Source of the DNA: Heliopora coerulea
Lineage: Eukaryota; Cnidaria; Anthozoa; Scleralcyonacea; Helioporidae
NCBI GenBank assembly: GCA_030142905.1
Contig: JASJOG010000068.1
Coordinates: forward strand, 836,001-900,000
DNA length: 64,000 bases
Direction: 5' to 3'
The notes beneath the pieces are model-generated. The model ran no database searches and was not told where the DNA came from. It saw only the letters and a list, made by a program, of their open reading frames with translations. Shown piece after piece: positions 1 to 15,000 of this stretch. Position 1 is the first letter of the stretch; every line of letters begins with the position of its first letter. A program made the position numbers and the translations under genes.

Positions 1-3000
1 TTTGGACGAATTTGAAAGTTTGGAAATAAGCTTAAAATAGGAGAGTTTAGGCGAAATGATTTCGTTTGGCGTCGATTCCAGTCGTTTTAGGTTGAAATTC
101 GAAGAGATTTTTGAGGTCGAAAATTTCACCAAAAAGTAAAGGGGTTAACCCATGGTTTTGGACGATTTTTGGACGAATTTGAAAGTTTCGAAATAAGCTT
201 AAAATAGGAGAGTTTAGGCGAAATGATTTCGTTTGGCGTCGATTCCAGTCGTTTTAGGTTGAAATTCGAAGAGATTTTTGAGGTCGAAAATTTCACCAAA
301 AAGTAAAGGGGTTAACCCATGGTTTTGGACGATTTTTGGACGAATTTGAAAGTTTCGAAATAAGCTTAAAATAGGACAGTTTAGGCGAAATGATTTCGTT
401 TGGCGTCGATTCCAGTCGTTTTAGGTTGAAATTCGAAGAGATTTTTGAGGTCGAAAATTTCACCAAAAAGTAAAGGGGTTAACCCATGGTTTTGGACGAT
501 TTTTGGACGAATTTGAAAGTTTGGAAATAAGCTTAAAATAGGAGAGTTTAGGCGAAATGATTTCGTTTGGCGTCGATTCCAGTCGTTTTAGGTTGAAATT
601 CGAAGAGATTTTTGAGGTCGAAAATTTCACCAAAAAGTAAAGGGGTTAACCCATGGTTTTGGACGATTTTTGGACGAATTTGAAAGTTTCGAAATAAGCT
701 TAAAATAGGAGAGTTTAGGCGAAATGATTTCGTTTGGCGTCGATTCCAGTCGTTTTAGGTTGAAATTCGAAGAGATTTTTGAGGTCGAAAATTTCACCAA
801 AAAGTAAAGGGGTTAACCCATGGTTTTGGACGATTTTTGGACGAATTTGAAAGTTTGGAAATAAGCTTAAAATAGGAGAGTTTAGGCGAAATGATTTCGT
901 TTGGCGTCGATTCCAGTCGTTTTAGGTTGAAATTCGAAGAGATTTTTGAGGTCGAAAATTTCACCAAAAAGTAAAGGGGTTAACCCATGGTTTTGGACGA
1001 TTTTTGGACGAATTTGAAAGTTTGGAAATAAGCTTAAAATAGGAGAGTTTAGGCGAAATGATTTCGTTTGGCGTCGATTCCAGTCGTTTTAGGTTGAAAT
1101 TCGAAGAGATTTTTGAGGTCGAAAATTTCACCAAAAAGTAAAGGGGTTAACCCATGGTTTTGGACGATTTTTGGACGAATTTGAAAGTTTCGAAATAAGC
1201 TTAAAATAGGAGAGTTTAGGCGAAATGATTTCGTTTGGCGTCGATTCCAGTCGTTTTAGGTTGAAATTCGAAGAGATTTTTGAGGTCGAAAATTTCACCA
1301 AAAAGTAAAGGGGTTAACCCATGGTTTTGGACGATTTTTGGACGAATTTGAAAGTTTCGAAATAAGCTTAAAATAGGAGAGTTTAGGCGAAATGATTTCG
1401 TTTGGCGTCGATTCCAGTCGTTTTAGGTTGAAATTCGAAGAGATTTTTGAGGTCGAAAATTTCACCAAAAAGTAAAGGGGTTAACCCATGGTTTTGGACG
1501 ATTTTTGGACGAATTTGAAAGTTTCGAAATAAGCTTAAAATAGGAGAGTTTAGGCGAAATGATTTCGTTTGGCGTCGATTCCAGTCGTTTTAGGTTGAAA
1601 TTCGAAGAGATTTTTGAGGTCGAAAATTTCACCAAAAAGTAAAGGGGTTAACCCATGGTTTTGGACGATTTTTGGACGAATTTGAAAGTTTCGAAATAAG
1701 CTTAAAATAGGAGAGTTTAGGCGAAATGATTTCGTTTGGCGTCGATTCCAGTCGTTTTAGGTTGAAATTCGAAGAGATTTTTGAGGTCGAAAATTTCACC
1801 AAAAAGTAAAGGGGTTAACCCATGGTTTTGGACGATTTTTGGACGAATTTGAAAGTTTCGAAATAAGCTTAAAATAGGAGAGTTTAGGCGAAATGATTTC
1901 GTTTGGCGTCGATTCCAGTCGTTTTAGGTTGAAATTCGAAGAGATTTTTGAGGTCGAAAATTTCACCAAAAAGTAAAGGGGTTAACCCATGGTTTTGGAC
2001 GATTTTTGGACGAATTTGAAAGTTTGGAAATAAGCTTAAAATAGGAGAGTTTAGGCGAAATGATTTCGTTTGGCGTCGATTCCAGTCGTTTTAGGTTGAA
2101 ATTCGAAGAGATTTTTGAGGTCGAAAATTTCACCAAAAAGTAAAGGGGTTAACCCATGGTTTTGGACGATTTTTGGACGAATTTGAAAGTTTGGAAATAA
2201 GCTTAAAATAGGAGAGTTTAGGCGAAATGATTTCGTTTGGCGTCGATTCCAGTCGTTTTAGGTTGAAATTCGAAGAGATTTTTGAGGTCGAAAATTTCAC
2301 CAAAAAGTAAAGGGGTTAACCCATGGTTTTGGACGATTTTTGGACGAATTTGAAAGTTTCGAAATAAGCTTAAAATAGGAGAGTTTAGGCGAAATGATTT
2401 CGTTTGGCGTCGATTCCAGTCGTTTTAGGTTGAAATTCGAAGAGATTTTTGAGGTCGAAAATTTCACCAAAAAGTAAAGGGGTTAACCCATGGTTTTGGA
2501 CGATTTTTGGACGAATTTGAAAGTTTCGAAATAAGCTTAAAATAGGAGAGTTTAGGCGAAATGATTTCGTTTGGCGTCGATTCCAGTCGTTTTAGGTTGA
2601 AATTCGAAGAGATTTTTGAGGTCGAAAATTTCACCAAAAAGTAAAGGGGTTAACCCATGGTTTTGGACGATTTTTGGACGAATTTGAAAGTTTGGAAATA
2701 AGCTTAAAATAGGAGAGTTTAGGCGAAATGATTTCGTTTGGCGTCGATTCCAGTCGTTTTAGGTTGAAATTCGAAGAGATTTTTGAGGTCGAAAATTTCA
2801 CCAAAAAGTAAAGGGGTTAACCCATGGTTTTGGACGATTTTTGGACGAATTTGAAAGTTTCGAAATAAGCTTAAAATAGGAGAGTTTAGGCGAAATGATT
2901 TCGTTTGGCGTCGATTCCAGTCGTTTTAGGTTGAAATTCGAAGAGATTTTTGAGGTCGAAAATTTCACCAAAAAGTAAAGGGGTTAACCCATGGTTTTGG

Positions 3001-6000
3001 ACGATTTTTGGACGAATTTGAAAGTTTCGAAATAAGCTTAAAATAGGAGAGTTTAGGCGAAATGATTTCGTTTGGCGTCGATTCCAGTCGTTTTAGATTG
3101 AAATTCGAAGAGATTTTTGAGGTCGAAAATTTCACCAAAAAGTAAAGGGGTTAACCCATGGTTTTGGACGATTTTTGGACGAATTTGAAAGTTTCGAAAT
3201 AAGCTTAAAATAGGAGAGTTTAGGCGAAATGATTTCGTTTGGCGTCGATTCCAGTCGTTTTAGGTTGAAATTCGAAGAGATTTTTGAGGTCGAAAATTTC
3301 ACCAAAAAGTAAAGGGGTTAACCCATGGTTTTGGACGATTTTTGGACGAATTTGAAAGTTTCGAAATAAGCTTAAAATAGGAGAGTTTAGGCGAAATGAT
3401 TTCGTTTGGCGTCGATTCCAGTCGTTTTAGGTTGAAATTCGAAGAGATTTTTGAGGTCGAAAATTTCACCAAAAAGTAAAGGGGTTAACCCATGGTTTTG
3501 GACGATTTTTGGACGAATTTGAAAGTTTCGAAATAAGCTTAAAATAGGAGAGTTTAGGCGAAATGATTTCGTTTGGCGTCGATTCCAGTCGTTTTAGGTT
3601 GAAATTCGAAGAGATTTTTGAGGTCGAAAATTTCACCAAAAAGTAAAGGGGTTAACCCATGGTTTTGGACGATTTTTGGACGAATTTGAAAGTTTCGAAA
3701 TAAGCTTAAAATAGGAGAGTTTAGGCGAAATGATTTCGTTTGGCGTCGATTCCAGTCGTTTTAGGTTGAAATTCGAAGAGATTTTTGAGGTCGAAAATTT
3801 CACCAAAAAGTAAAGGGGTTAACCCATGGTTTTGGACGATTTTTGGACGAATTTGAAAGTTTCGAAATAAGCTTAAAATAGGAGAGTTTAGGCGAAATGA
3901 TTTCGTTTGGCGTCGATTCCAGTCGTTTTAGGTTGAAATTCGAAGAGATTTTTGAGGTCGAAAATTTCACCAAAAAGTAAAGGGGTTAACCCATGGTTTT
4001 GGACGATTTTTGGACGAATTTGAAAGTTTCGAAATAAGCTTAAAATAGGAGAGTTTAGGCGAAATGATTTCGTTTGGCGTCGATTCCAGTCGTTTTAGGT
4101 TGAAATTCGAAGAGATTTTTGAGGTCGAAAATTTCACCAAAAAGTAAAGGGGTTAACCCATGGTTTTGGACGATTTTTGGACGAATTTGAAAGTTTGGAA
4201 ATAAGCTTAAAATAGGAGAGTTTAGGCGAAATGATTTCGTTTGGCGTCGATTCCAGTCGTTTTAGGTTGAAATTCGAAGAGATTTTTGAGGTCGAAAATT
4301 TCACCAAAAAGTAAAGGGGTTAACCCATGGTTTTGGACGATTTTTGGACGAATTTGAAAGTTTCGAAATAAGCTTAAAATAGGAGAGTTTAGGCGAAATG
4401 ATTTCGTTTGGCGTCGATTCCAGTCGTTTTAGGTTGAAATTCGAAGAGATTTTTGAGGTCGAAAATTTCACCAAAAAGTAAAGGGGTTAACCCATGGTTT
4501 TGGACGATTTTTGGACGAATTTGAAAGTTTCGAAATAAGCTTAAAATAGGAGAGTTTAGGCGAAATGATTTCGTTTGGCGTCGATTCCAGTCGTTTTAGG
4601 TTGAAATTCGAAGAGATTTTTGAGGTCGAAAATTTCACCAAAAAGTAAAGGGGTTAACCCATGGTTTTGGACGATTTTTGGACGAATTTGAAAGTTTCGA
4701 AATAAGCTTAAAATAGGACAGTTTAGGCGAAATGATTTCGTTTGGCGTCGATTCCAGTCGTTTTAGGTTGAAATTCGAAGAGATTTTTGAGGTCGAAAAT
4801 TTCACCAAAAAGTAAAGGGGTTAACCCATGGTTTTGGACGATTTTTGGACGAATTTGAAAGTTTGGAAATAAGCTTAAAATAGGAGAGTTTAGGCGAAAT
4901 GATTTCGTTTGGCGTCGATTCCAGTCGTTTTAGGTTGAAATTCGAAGAGATTTTTGAGGTCGAAAATTTCACCAAAAAGTAAAGGGGTTAACCCATGGTT
5001 TTGGACGATTTTTGGACGAATTTGAAAGTTTCGAAATAAGCTTAAAATAGGAGAGTTTAGGCGAAATGATTTCGTTTGGCGTCGATTCCAGTCGTTTTAG
5101 GTTGAAATTCGAAGAGATTTTTGAGGTCGAAAATTTCACCAAAAAGTAAAGGGGTTAACCCATGGTTTTGGACGATTTTTGGACGAATTTGAAAGTTTCG
5201 AAATAAGCTTAAAATAGGAGAGTTTAGGCGAAATGATTTCGTTTGGCGTCGATTCCAGTCGTTTTAGGTTGAAATTCGAAGAGATTTTTGAGGTCGAAAA
5301 TTTCACCAAAAAGTAAAGGGGTTAACCCATGGTTTTGGACGATTTTTGGACGAATTTGAAAGTTTCGAAATAAGCTTAAAATAGGAGAGTTTAGGCGAAA
5401 TGATTTCGTTTGGCGTCGATTCCAGTCGTTTTAGGTTGAAATTCGAAGAGATTTTTGAGGTCGAAAATTTCACCAAAAAGTAAAGGGGTTAACCCATGGT
5501 TTTGGACGATTTTTGGACGAATTTGAAAGTTTCGAAATAAGCTTAAAATAGGAGAGTTTAGGCGAAATGATTTCGTTTGGCGTCGATTCCAGTCGTTTTA
5601 GGTTGAAATTCGAAGAGATTTTTGAGGTCGAAAATTTCACCAAAAAGTAAAGGGGTTAACCCATGGTTTTGGACGATTTTTGGACGAATTTGAAAGTTTG
5701 GAAATAAGCTTAAAATAGGAGAGTTTAGGCGAAATGATTTCGTTTGGCGTCGATTCCAGTCGTTTTAGGTTGAAATTCGAAGAGATTTTTGAGGTCGAAA
5801 ATTTCACCAAAAAGTAAAGGGGTTAACCCATGGTTTTGGACGATTTTTGGACGAATTTGAAAGTTTCGAAATAAGCTTAAAATAGGAGAGTTTAGGCGAA
5901 ATGATTTCGTTTGGCGTCGATTCCAGTCGTTTTAGGTTGAAATTCGAAGAGATTTTTGAGGTCGAAAATTTCACCAAAAAGTAAAGGGGTTAACCCATGG

Positions 6001-9000
6001 TTTTGGACGATTTTTGGACGAATTTGAAAGTTTCGAAATAAGCTTAAAATAGGAGAGTTTAGGCGAAATGATTTCGTTTGGCGTCGATTCCAGTCGTTTT
6101 AGGTTGAAATTCGAAGAGATTTTTGAGGTCGAAAATTTCACCAAAAAGTAAAGGGGTTAACCCATGGTTTTGGACGATTTTTGGACGAATTTGAAAGTTT
6201 CGAAATAAGCTTAAAATAGGAGAGTTTAGGCGAAATGATTTCGTTTGGCGTCGATTCCAGTCGTTTTAGGTTGAAATTCGAAGAGATTTTTGAGGTCGAA
6301 AATTTCACCAAAAAGTAAAGGGGTTAACCCATGGTTTTGGACGATTTTTGGACGAATTTGAAAGTTTCGAAATAAGCTTAAAATAGGAGAGTTTAGGCGA
6401 AATGATTTCGTTTGGCGTCGATTCCAGTCGTTTTAGGTTGAAATTCGAAGAGATTTTTGAGGTCGAAAATTTCACCAAAAAGTAAAGGGGTTAACCCATG
6501 GTTTTGGACGATTTTTGGACGAATTTGAAAGTTTCGAAATAAGCTTAAAATAGGAGAGTTTAGGCGAAATGATTTCGTTTGGCGTCGATTCCAGTCGTTT
6601 TAGGTTGAAATTCGAAGAGATTTTTGAGGTCGAAAATTTCACCAAAAAGTAAAGGGGTTAACCCATGGTTTTGGACGATTTTTGGACGAATTTGAAAGTT
6701 TCGAAATAAGCTTAAAATAGGAGAGTTTAGGCGAAATGATTTCGTTTGGCGTCGATTCCAGTCGTTTTAGGTTGAAATTCGAAGAGATTTTTGAGGTCGA
6801 AAATTTCACCAAAAAGTAAAGGGGTTAACCCATGGTTTTGGACGATTTTTGGACGAATTTGAAAGTTTCGAAATAAGCTTAAAATAGGAGAGTTTAGGCG
6901 AAATGATTTCGTTTGGCGTCGATTCCAGTCGTTTTAGGTTGAAATTCGAAGAGATTTTTGAGGTCGAAAATTTCACCAAAAAGTAAAGGGGTTAACCCAT
7001 GGTTTTGGACGATTTTTGGACGAATTTGAAAGTTTCGAAATAAGCTTAAAATAGGAGAGTTTAGGCGAAATGATTTCGTTTGGCGTCGATTCCAGTCGTT
7101 TTAGGTTGAAATTCGAAGAGATTTTTGAGGTCGAAAATTTCACCAAAAAGTAAAGGGGTTAACCCATGGTTTTGGACGATTTTTGGACGAATTTGAAAGT
7201 TTCGAAATAAGCTTAAAATAGGAGAGTTTAGGCGAAATGATTTCGTTTGGCGTCGATTCCAGTCGTTTTAGGTTGAAATTCGAAGAGATTTTTGAGGTCG
7301 AAAATTTCACCAAAAAGTAAAGGGGTTAACCCATGGTTTTGGACGATTTTTGGACGAATTTGAAAGTTTCGAAATAAGCTTAAAATAGGACAGTTTAGGC
7401 GAAATGATTTCGTTTGGCGTCGATTCCAGTCGTTTTAGGTTGAAATTCGAAGAGATTTTTGAGGTCGAAAATTTCACCAAAAAGTAAAGGGGTTAACCCA
7501 TGGTTTTGGACGATTTTTGGACGAATTTGAAAGTTTGGAAATAAGCTTAAAATAGGAGAGTTTAGGCGAAATGATTTCGTTTGGCGTCGATTCCAGTCGT
7601 TTTAGGTTGAAATTCGAAGAGATTTTTGAGGTCGAAAATTTCACCAAAAAGTAAAGGGGTTAACCCATGGTTTTGGACGATTTTTGGACGAATTTGAAAG
7701 TTTCGAAATAAGCTTAAAATAGGAGAGTTTAGGCGAAATGATTTCGTTTGGCGTCGATTCCAGTCGTTTTAGGTTGAAATTCGAAGAGATTTTTGAGGTC
7801 GAAAATTTCACCAAAAAGTAAAGGGGTTAACCCATGGTTTTGGACGATTTTTGGACGAATTTGAAAGTTTCGAAATAAGCTTAAAATAGGAGAGTTTAGG
7901 CGAAATGATTTCGTTTGGCGTCGATTCCAGTCGTTTTAGGTTGAAATTCGAAGAGATTTTTGAGGTCGAAAATTTCACCAAAAAGTAAAGGGGTTAACCC
8001 ATGGTTTTGGACGATTTTTGGACGAATTTGAAAGTTTCGAAATAAGCTTAAAATAGGAGAGTTTAGGCGAAATGATTTCGTTTGGCGTCGATTCCAGTCG
8101 TTTTAGGTTGAAATTCGAAGAGATTTTTGAGGTCGAAAATTTCACCAAAAAGTAAAGGGGTTAACCCATGGTTTTGGACGATTTTTGGACGAATTTGAAA
8201 GTTTCGAAATAAGCTTAAAATAGGAGAGTTTAGGCGAAATGATTTCGTTTGGCGTCGATTCCAGTCGTTTTAGGTTGAAATTCGAAGAGATTTTTGAGGT
8301 CGAAAATTTCACCAAAAAGTAAAGGGGTTAACCCATGGTTTTGGACGATTTTTGGACGAATTTGAAAGTTTCGAAATAAGCTTAAAATAGGAGAGTTTAG
8401 GCGAAATGATTTCGTTTGGCGTCGATTCCAGTCGTTTTAGGTTGAAATTCGAAGAGATTTTTGAGGTCGAAAATTTCACCAAAAAGTAAAGGGGTTAACC
8501 CATGGTTTTGGACGATTTTTGGACGAATTTGAAAGTTTCGAAATAAGCTTAAAATAGGAGAGTTTAGGCGAAATGATTTCGTTTGGCGTCGATTCCAGTC
8601 GTTTTAGGTTGAAATTCGAAGAGATTTTTGAGGTCGAAAATTTCACCAAAAAGTAAAGGGGTTAACCCATGGTTTTGGACGATTTTTGGACGAATTTGAA
8701 AGTTTCGAAATAAGCTTAAAATAGGAGAGTTTAGGCGAAATGATTTCGTTTGGCGTCGATTCCAGTCGTTTTAGGTTGAAATTCGAAGAGATTTTTGAGG
8801 TCGAAAATTTCACCAAAAAGTAAAGGGGTTAACCCATGGTTTTGGACGATTTTTGGACGAATTTGAAAGTTTCGAAATAAGCTTAAAATAGGAGAGTTTA
8901 GGCGAAATGATTTCGTTTGGCGTCGATTCCAGTCGTTTTAGGTTGAAATTCGAAGAGATTTTTGAGGTCGAAAATTTCACCAAAAAGTAAAGGGGTTAAC

Positions 9001-12000
9001 CCATGGTTTTGGACGATTTTTGGACGAATTTGAAAGTTTCGAAATAAGCTTAAAATAGGAGAGTTTAGGCGAAATGATTTCGTTTGGCGTCGATTCCAGT
9101 CGTTTTAGGTTGAAATTCGAAGAGATTTTTGAGGTCGAAAATTTCACCAAAAAGTAAAGGGGTTAACCCATGGTTTTGGACGATTTTTGGACGAATTTGA
9201 AAGTTTCGAAATAAGCTTAAAATAGGAGAGTTTAGGCGAAATGATTTCGTTTGGCGTCGATTCCAGTCGTTTTAGGTTGAAATTCGAAGAGATTTTTGAG
9301 GTCGAAAATTTCACCAAAAAGTAAAGGGGTTAACCCATGGTTTTGGACGATTTTTGGACGAATTTGAAAGTTTCGAAATAAGCTTAAAATAGGACAGTTT
9401 AGGCGAAATGATTTCGTTTGGCGTCGATTCCAGTCGTTTTAGGTTGAAATTCGAAGAGATTTTTGAGGTCGAAAATTTCACCAAAAAGTAAAGGGGTTAA
9501 CCCATGGTTTTGGACGATTTTTGGACGAATTTGAAAGTTTCGAAATAAGCTTAAAATAGGAGAGTTTAGGCGAAATGATTTCGTTTGGCGTCGATTCCAG
9601 TCGTTTTAGGTTGAAATTCGAAGAGATTTTTGAGGTCGAAAATTTCACCAAAAAGTAAAGGGGTTAACCCATGGTTTTGGACGATTTTTGGACGAATTTG
9701 AAAGTTTCGAAATAAGCTTAAAATAGGAGAGTTTAGGCGAAATGATTTCGTTTGGCGTCGATTCCAGTCGTTTTAGGTTGAAATTCGAAGAGATTTTTGA
9801 GGTCGAAAATTTCACCAAAAAGTAAAGGGGTTAACCCATGGTTTTGGACGATTTTTGGACGAATTTGAAAGTTTCGAAATAAGCTTAAAATAGGAGAGTT
9901 TAGGCGAAATGATTTCGTTTGGCGTCGATTCCAGTCGTTTTAGGTTGAAATTCGAAGAGATTTTTGAGGTCGAAAATTTCACCAAAAAGTAAAGGGGTTA
10001 ACCCATGGTTTTGGACGATTTTTGGACGAATTTGAAAGTTTCGAAATAAGCTTAAAATAGGAGAGTTTAGGCGAAATGATTTCGTTTGGCGTCGATTCCA
10101 GTCGTTTTAGGTTGAAATTCGAAGAGATTTTTGAGGTCGAAAATTTCACCAAAAAGTAAAGGGGTTAACCCATGGTTTTGGACGATTTTTGGACGAATTT
10201 GAAAGTTTCGAAATAAGCTTAAAATAGGAGAGTTTAGGCGAAATGATTTCGTTTGGCGTCGATTCCAGTCGTTTTAGGTTGAAATTCGAAGAGATTTTTG
10301 AGGTCGAAAATTTCACCAAAAAGTAAAGGGGTTAACCCATGGTTTTGGACGATTTTTGGACGAATTTGAAAGTTTCGAAATAAGCTTAAAATAGGAGAGT
10401 TTAGGCGAAATGATTTCGTTTGGCGTCGATTCCAGTCGTTTTAGGTTGAAATTCGAAGAGATTTTTGAGGTCGAAAATTTCACCAAAAAGTAAAGGGGTT
10501 AACCCATGGTTTTGGACGATTTTTGGACGAATTTGAAAGTTTCGAAATAAGCTTAAAATAGGAGAGTTTAGGCGAAATGATTTCGTTTGGCGTCGATTCC
10601 AGTCGTTTTAGGTTGAAATTCGAAGAGATTTTTGAGGTCGAAAATTTCACCAAAAAGTAAAGGGGTTAACCCATGGTTTTGGACGATTTTTGGACGAATT
10701 TGAAAGTTTCGAAATAAGCTTAAAATAGGAGAGTTTAGGCGAAATGATTTCGTTTGGCGTCGATTCCAGTCGTTTTAGGTTGAAATTCGAAGAGATTTTT
10801 GAGGTCGAAAATTTCACCAAAAAGTAAAGGGGTTAACCCATGGTTTTGGACGATTTTTGGACGAATTTGAAAGTTTCGAAATAAGCTTAAAATAGGAGAG
10901 TTTAGGCGAAATGATTTCGTTTGGCGTCGATTCCAGTCGTTTTAGGTTGAAATTCGAAGAGATTTTTGAGGTCGAAAATTTCACCAAAAAGTAAAGGGGT
11001 TAACCCATGGTTTTGGACGATTTTTGGACGAATTTGAAAGTTTCGAAATAAGCTTAAAATAGGACAGTTTAGGCGAAATGATTTCGTTTGGCGTCGATTC
11101 CAGTCGTTTTAGGTTGAAATTCGAAGAGATTTTTGAGGTCGAAAATTTCACCAAAAAGTAAAGGGGTTAACCCATGGTTTTGGACGATTTTTGGACGAAT
11201 TTGAAAGTTTGGAAATAAGCTTAAAATAGGAGAGTTTAGGCGAAATGATTTCGTTTGGCGTCGATTCCAGTCGTTTTAGGTTGAAATTCGAAGAGATTTT
11301 TGAGGTCGAAAATTTCACCAAAAAGTAAAGGGGTTAACCCATGGTTTTGGACGATTTTTGGACGAATTTGAAAGTTTCGAAATAAGCTTAAAATAGGAGA
11401 GTTTAGGCGAAATGATTTCGTTTGGCGTCGATTCCAGTCGTTTTAGGTTGAAATTCGAAGAGATTTTTGAGGTCGAAAATTTCACCAAAAAGTAAAGGGG
11501 TTAACCCATGGTTTTGGACGATTTTTGGACGAATTTGAAAGTTTCGAAATAAGCTTAAAATAGGAGAGTTTAGGCGAAATGATTTCGTTTGGCGTCGATT
11601 CCAGTCGTTTTAGGTTGAAATTCGAAGAGATTTTTGAGGTCGAAAATTTCACCAAAAAGTAAAGGGGTTAACCCATGGTTTTGGACGATTTTTGGACGAA
11701 TTTGAAAGTTTCGAAATAAGCTTAAAATAGGACAGTTTAGGCGAAATGATTTCGTTTGGCGTCGATTCCAGTCGTTTTAGGTTGAAATTCGAAGAGATTT
11801 TTGAGGTCGAAAATTTCACCAAAAAGTAAAGGGGTTAACCCATGGTTTTGGACGATTTTTGGACGAATTTGAAAGTTTCGAAATAAGCTTAAAATAGGAG
11901 AGTTTAGGCGAAATGATTTCGTTTGGCGTCGATTCCAGTCGTTTTAGGTTGAAATTCGAAGAGATTTTTGAGGTCGAAAATTTCACCAAAAAGTAAAGGG

Positions 12001-15000
12001 GTTAACCCATGGTTTTGGACGATTTTTGGACGAATTTGAAAGTTTCGAAATAAGCTTAAAATAGGAGAGTTTAGGCGAAATGATTTCGTTTGGCGTCGAT
12101 TCCAGTCGTTTTAGGTTGAAATTCGAAGAGATTTTTGAGGTCGAAAATTTCACCAAAAAGTAAAGGGGTTAACCCATGGTTTTGGACGATTTTTGGACGA
12201 ATTTGAAAGTTTCGAAATAAGCTTAAAATAGGAGAGTTTAGGCGAAATGATTTCGTTTGGCGTCGATTCCAGTCGTTTTAGGTTGAAATTCGAAGAGATT
12301 TTTGAGGTCGAAAATTTCACCAAAAAGTAAAGGGGTTAACCCATGGTTTTGGACGATTTTTGGACGAATTTGAAAGTTTCGAAATAAGCTTAAAATAGGA
12401 GAGTTTAGGCGAAATGATTTCGTTTGGCGTCGATTCCAGTCGTTTTAGGTTGAAATTCGAAGAGATTTTTGAGGTCGAAAATTTCACGAAAAAGTAAAGG
12501 GGTTAACCCATGGTTTTGGACGATTTTTGGACGAATTTGAAAGTTTCGAAATAAGCTTAAAATAGGACAGTTTAGGCGAAATGATTTCGTTTGGCGTCGA
12601 TTCCAGTCGTTTTAGGTTGAAATTCGAAGAGATTTTTGAGGTCGAAAATTTCACCAAAAAGTAAAGGGGTTAACCCATGGTTTTGGACGATTTTTGGACG
12701 AATTTGAAAGTTTCGAAATAAGCTTAAAATAGGAGAGTTTAGGCGAAATGATTTCGTTTGGCGTCGATTCCAGTCGTTTTAGGTTGAAATTCGAAGAGAT
12801 TTTTGAGGTCGAAAATTTCACCAAAAAGTAAAGGGGTTAACCCATGGTTTTGGACGATTTTTGGACGAATTTGAAAGTTTCGAAATAAGCTTAAAATAGG
12901 AGAGTTTAGGCGAAATGATTTCGTTTGGCGTCGATTCCAGTCGTTTTAGGTTGAAATTCGAAGAGATTTTTGAGGTCGAAAATTTCACCAAAAAGTAAAG
13001 GGGTTAACCCATGGTTTTGGACGATTTTTGGACGAATTTGAAAGTTTCGAAATAAGCTTAAAATAGGAGAGTTTAGGCGAAATGATTTCGTTTGGCGTCG
13101 ATTCCAGTCGTTTTAGGTTGAAATTCGAAGAGATTTTTGAGGTCGAAAATTTCACCAAAAAGTAAAGGGGTTAACCCATGGTTTTGGACGATTTTTGGAC
13201 GAATTTGAAAGTTTCGAAATAAGCTTAAAATAGGAGAGTTTAGGCGAAATGATTTCGTTTGGCGTCGATTCCAGTCGTTTTAGGTTGAAATTCGAAGAGA
13301 TTTTTGAGGTCGAAAATTTCACCAAAAAGTAAAGGGGTTAACCCATGGTTTTGGACGATTTTTGGACGAATTTGAAAGTTTGGAAATAAGCTTAAAATAG
13401 GAGAGTTTAGGCGAAATGATTTCGTTTGGCGTCGATTCCAGTCGTTTTAGGTTGAAATTCGAAGAGATTTTTGAGGTCGAAAATTTCACCAAAAAGTAAA
13501 GGGGTTAACCCATGGTTTTGGACGATTTTTGGACGAATTTGAAAGTTTCGAAATAAGCTTAAAATAGGAGAGTTTAGGCGAAATGATTTCGTTTGGCGTC
13601 GATTCCAGTCGTTTTAGGTTGAAATTCGAAGAGATTTTTGAGGTCGAAAATTTCACCAAAAAGTAAAGGGGTTAACCCATGGTTTTGGACGATTTTTGGA
13701 CGAATTTGAAAGTTTCGAAATAAGCTTAAAATAGGACAGTTTAGGCGAAATGATTTCGTTTGGCGTCGATTCCAGTCGTTTTAGGTTGAAATTCGAAGAG
13801 ATTTTTGAGGTCGAAAATTTCACCAAAAAGTAAAGGGGTTAACCCATGGTTTTGGACGATTTTTGGACGAATTTGAAAGTTTCGAAATAAGCTTAAAATA
13901 GGAGAGTTTAGGCGAAATGATTTCGTTTGGCGTCGATTCCAGTCGTTTTAGGTTGAAATTCGAAGAGATTTTTGAGGTCGAAAATTTCACCAAAAAGTAA
14001 AGGGGTTAACCCATGGTTTTGGACGATTTTTGGACGAATTTGAAAGTTTCGAAATAAGCTTAAAATAGGACAGTTTAGGCGAAATGATTTCGTTTGGCGT
14101 CGATTCCAGTCGTTTTAGGTTGAAATTCGAAGAGATTTTTGAGGTCGAAAATTTCACCAAAAAGTAAAGGGGTTAACCCATGGTTTTGGACGATTTTTGG
14201 ACGAATTTGAAAGTTTCGAAATAAGCTTAAAATAGGAGAGTTTAGGCGAAATGATTTCGTTTGGCGTCGATTCCAGTCGTTTTAGGTTGAAATTCGAAGA
14301 GATTTTTGAGGTCGAAAATTTCACCAAAAAGTAAAGGGGTTAACCCATGGTTTTGGACGATTTTTGGACGAATTTGAAAGTTTCGAAATAAGCTTAAAAT
14401 AGGAGAGTTTAGGCGAAATGATTTCGTTTGGCGTCGATTCCAGTCGTTTTAGGTTGAAATTCGAAGAGATTTTTGAGGTCGAAAATTTCACCAAAAAGTA
14501 AAGGGGTTAACCCATGGTTTTGGACGATTTTTGGACGAATTTGAAAGTTTCGAAATAAGCTTAAAATAGGAGAGTTTAGGCGAAATGATTTCGTTTGGCG
14601 TCGATTCCAGTCGTTTTAGGTTGAAATTCGAAGAGATTTTTGAGGTCGAAAATTTCACCAAAAAGTAAAGGGGTTAACCCATGGTTTTGGACGATTTTTG
14701 GACGAATTTGAAAGTTTGGAAATAAGCTTAAAATAGGAGAGTTTAGGCGAAATGATTTCGTTTGGCGTCGATTCCAGTCGTTTTAGGTTGAAATTCGAAG
14801 AGATTTTTGAGGTCGAAAATTTCACCAAAAAGTAAAGGGGTTAACCCATGGTTTTGGACGATTTTTGGACGAATTTGAAAGTTTCGAAATAAGCTTAAAA
14901 TAGGAGAGTTTAGGCGAAATGATTTCGTTTGGCGTCGATTCCAGTCGTTTTAGGTTGAAATTCGAAGAGATTTTTGAGGTCGAAAATTTCACCAAAAAGT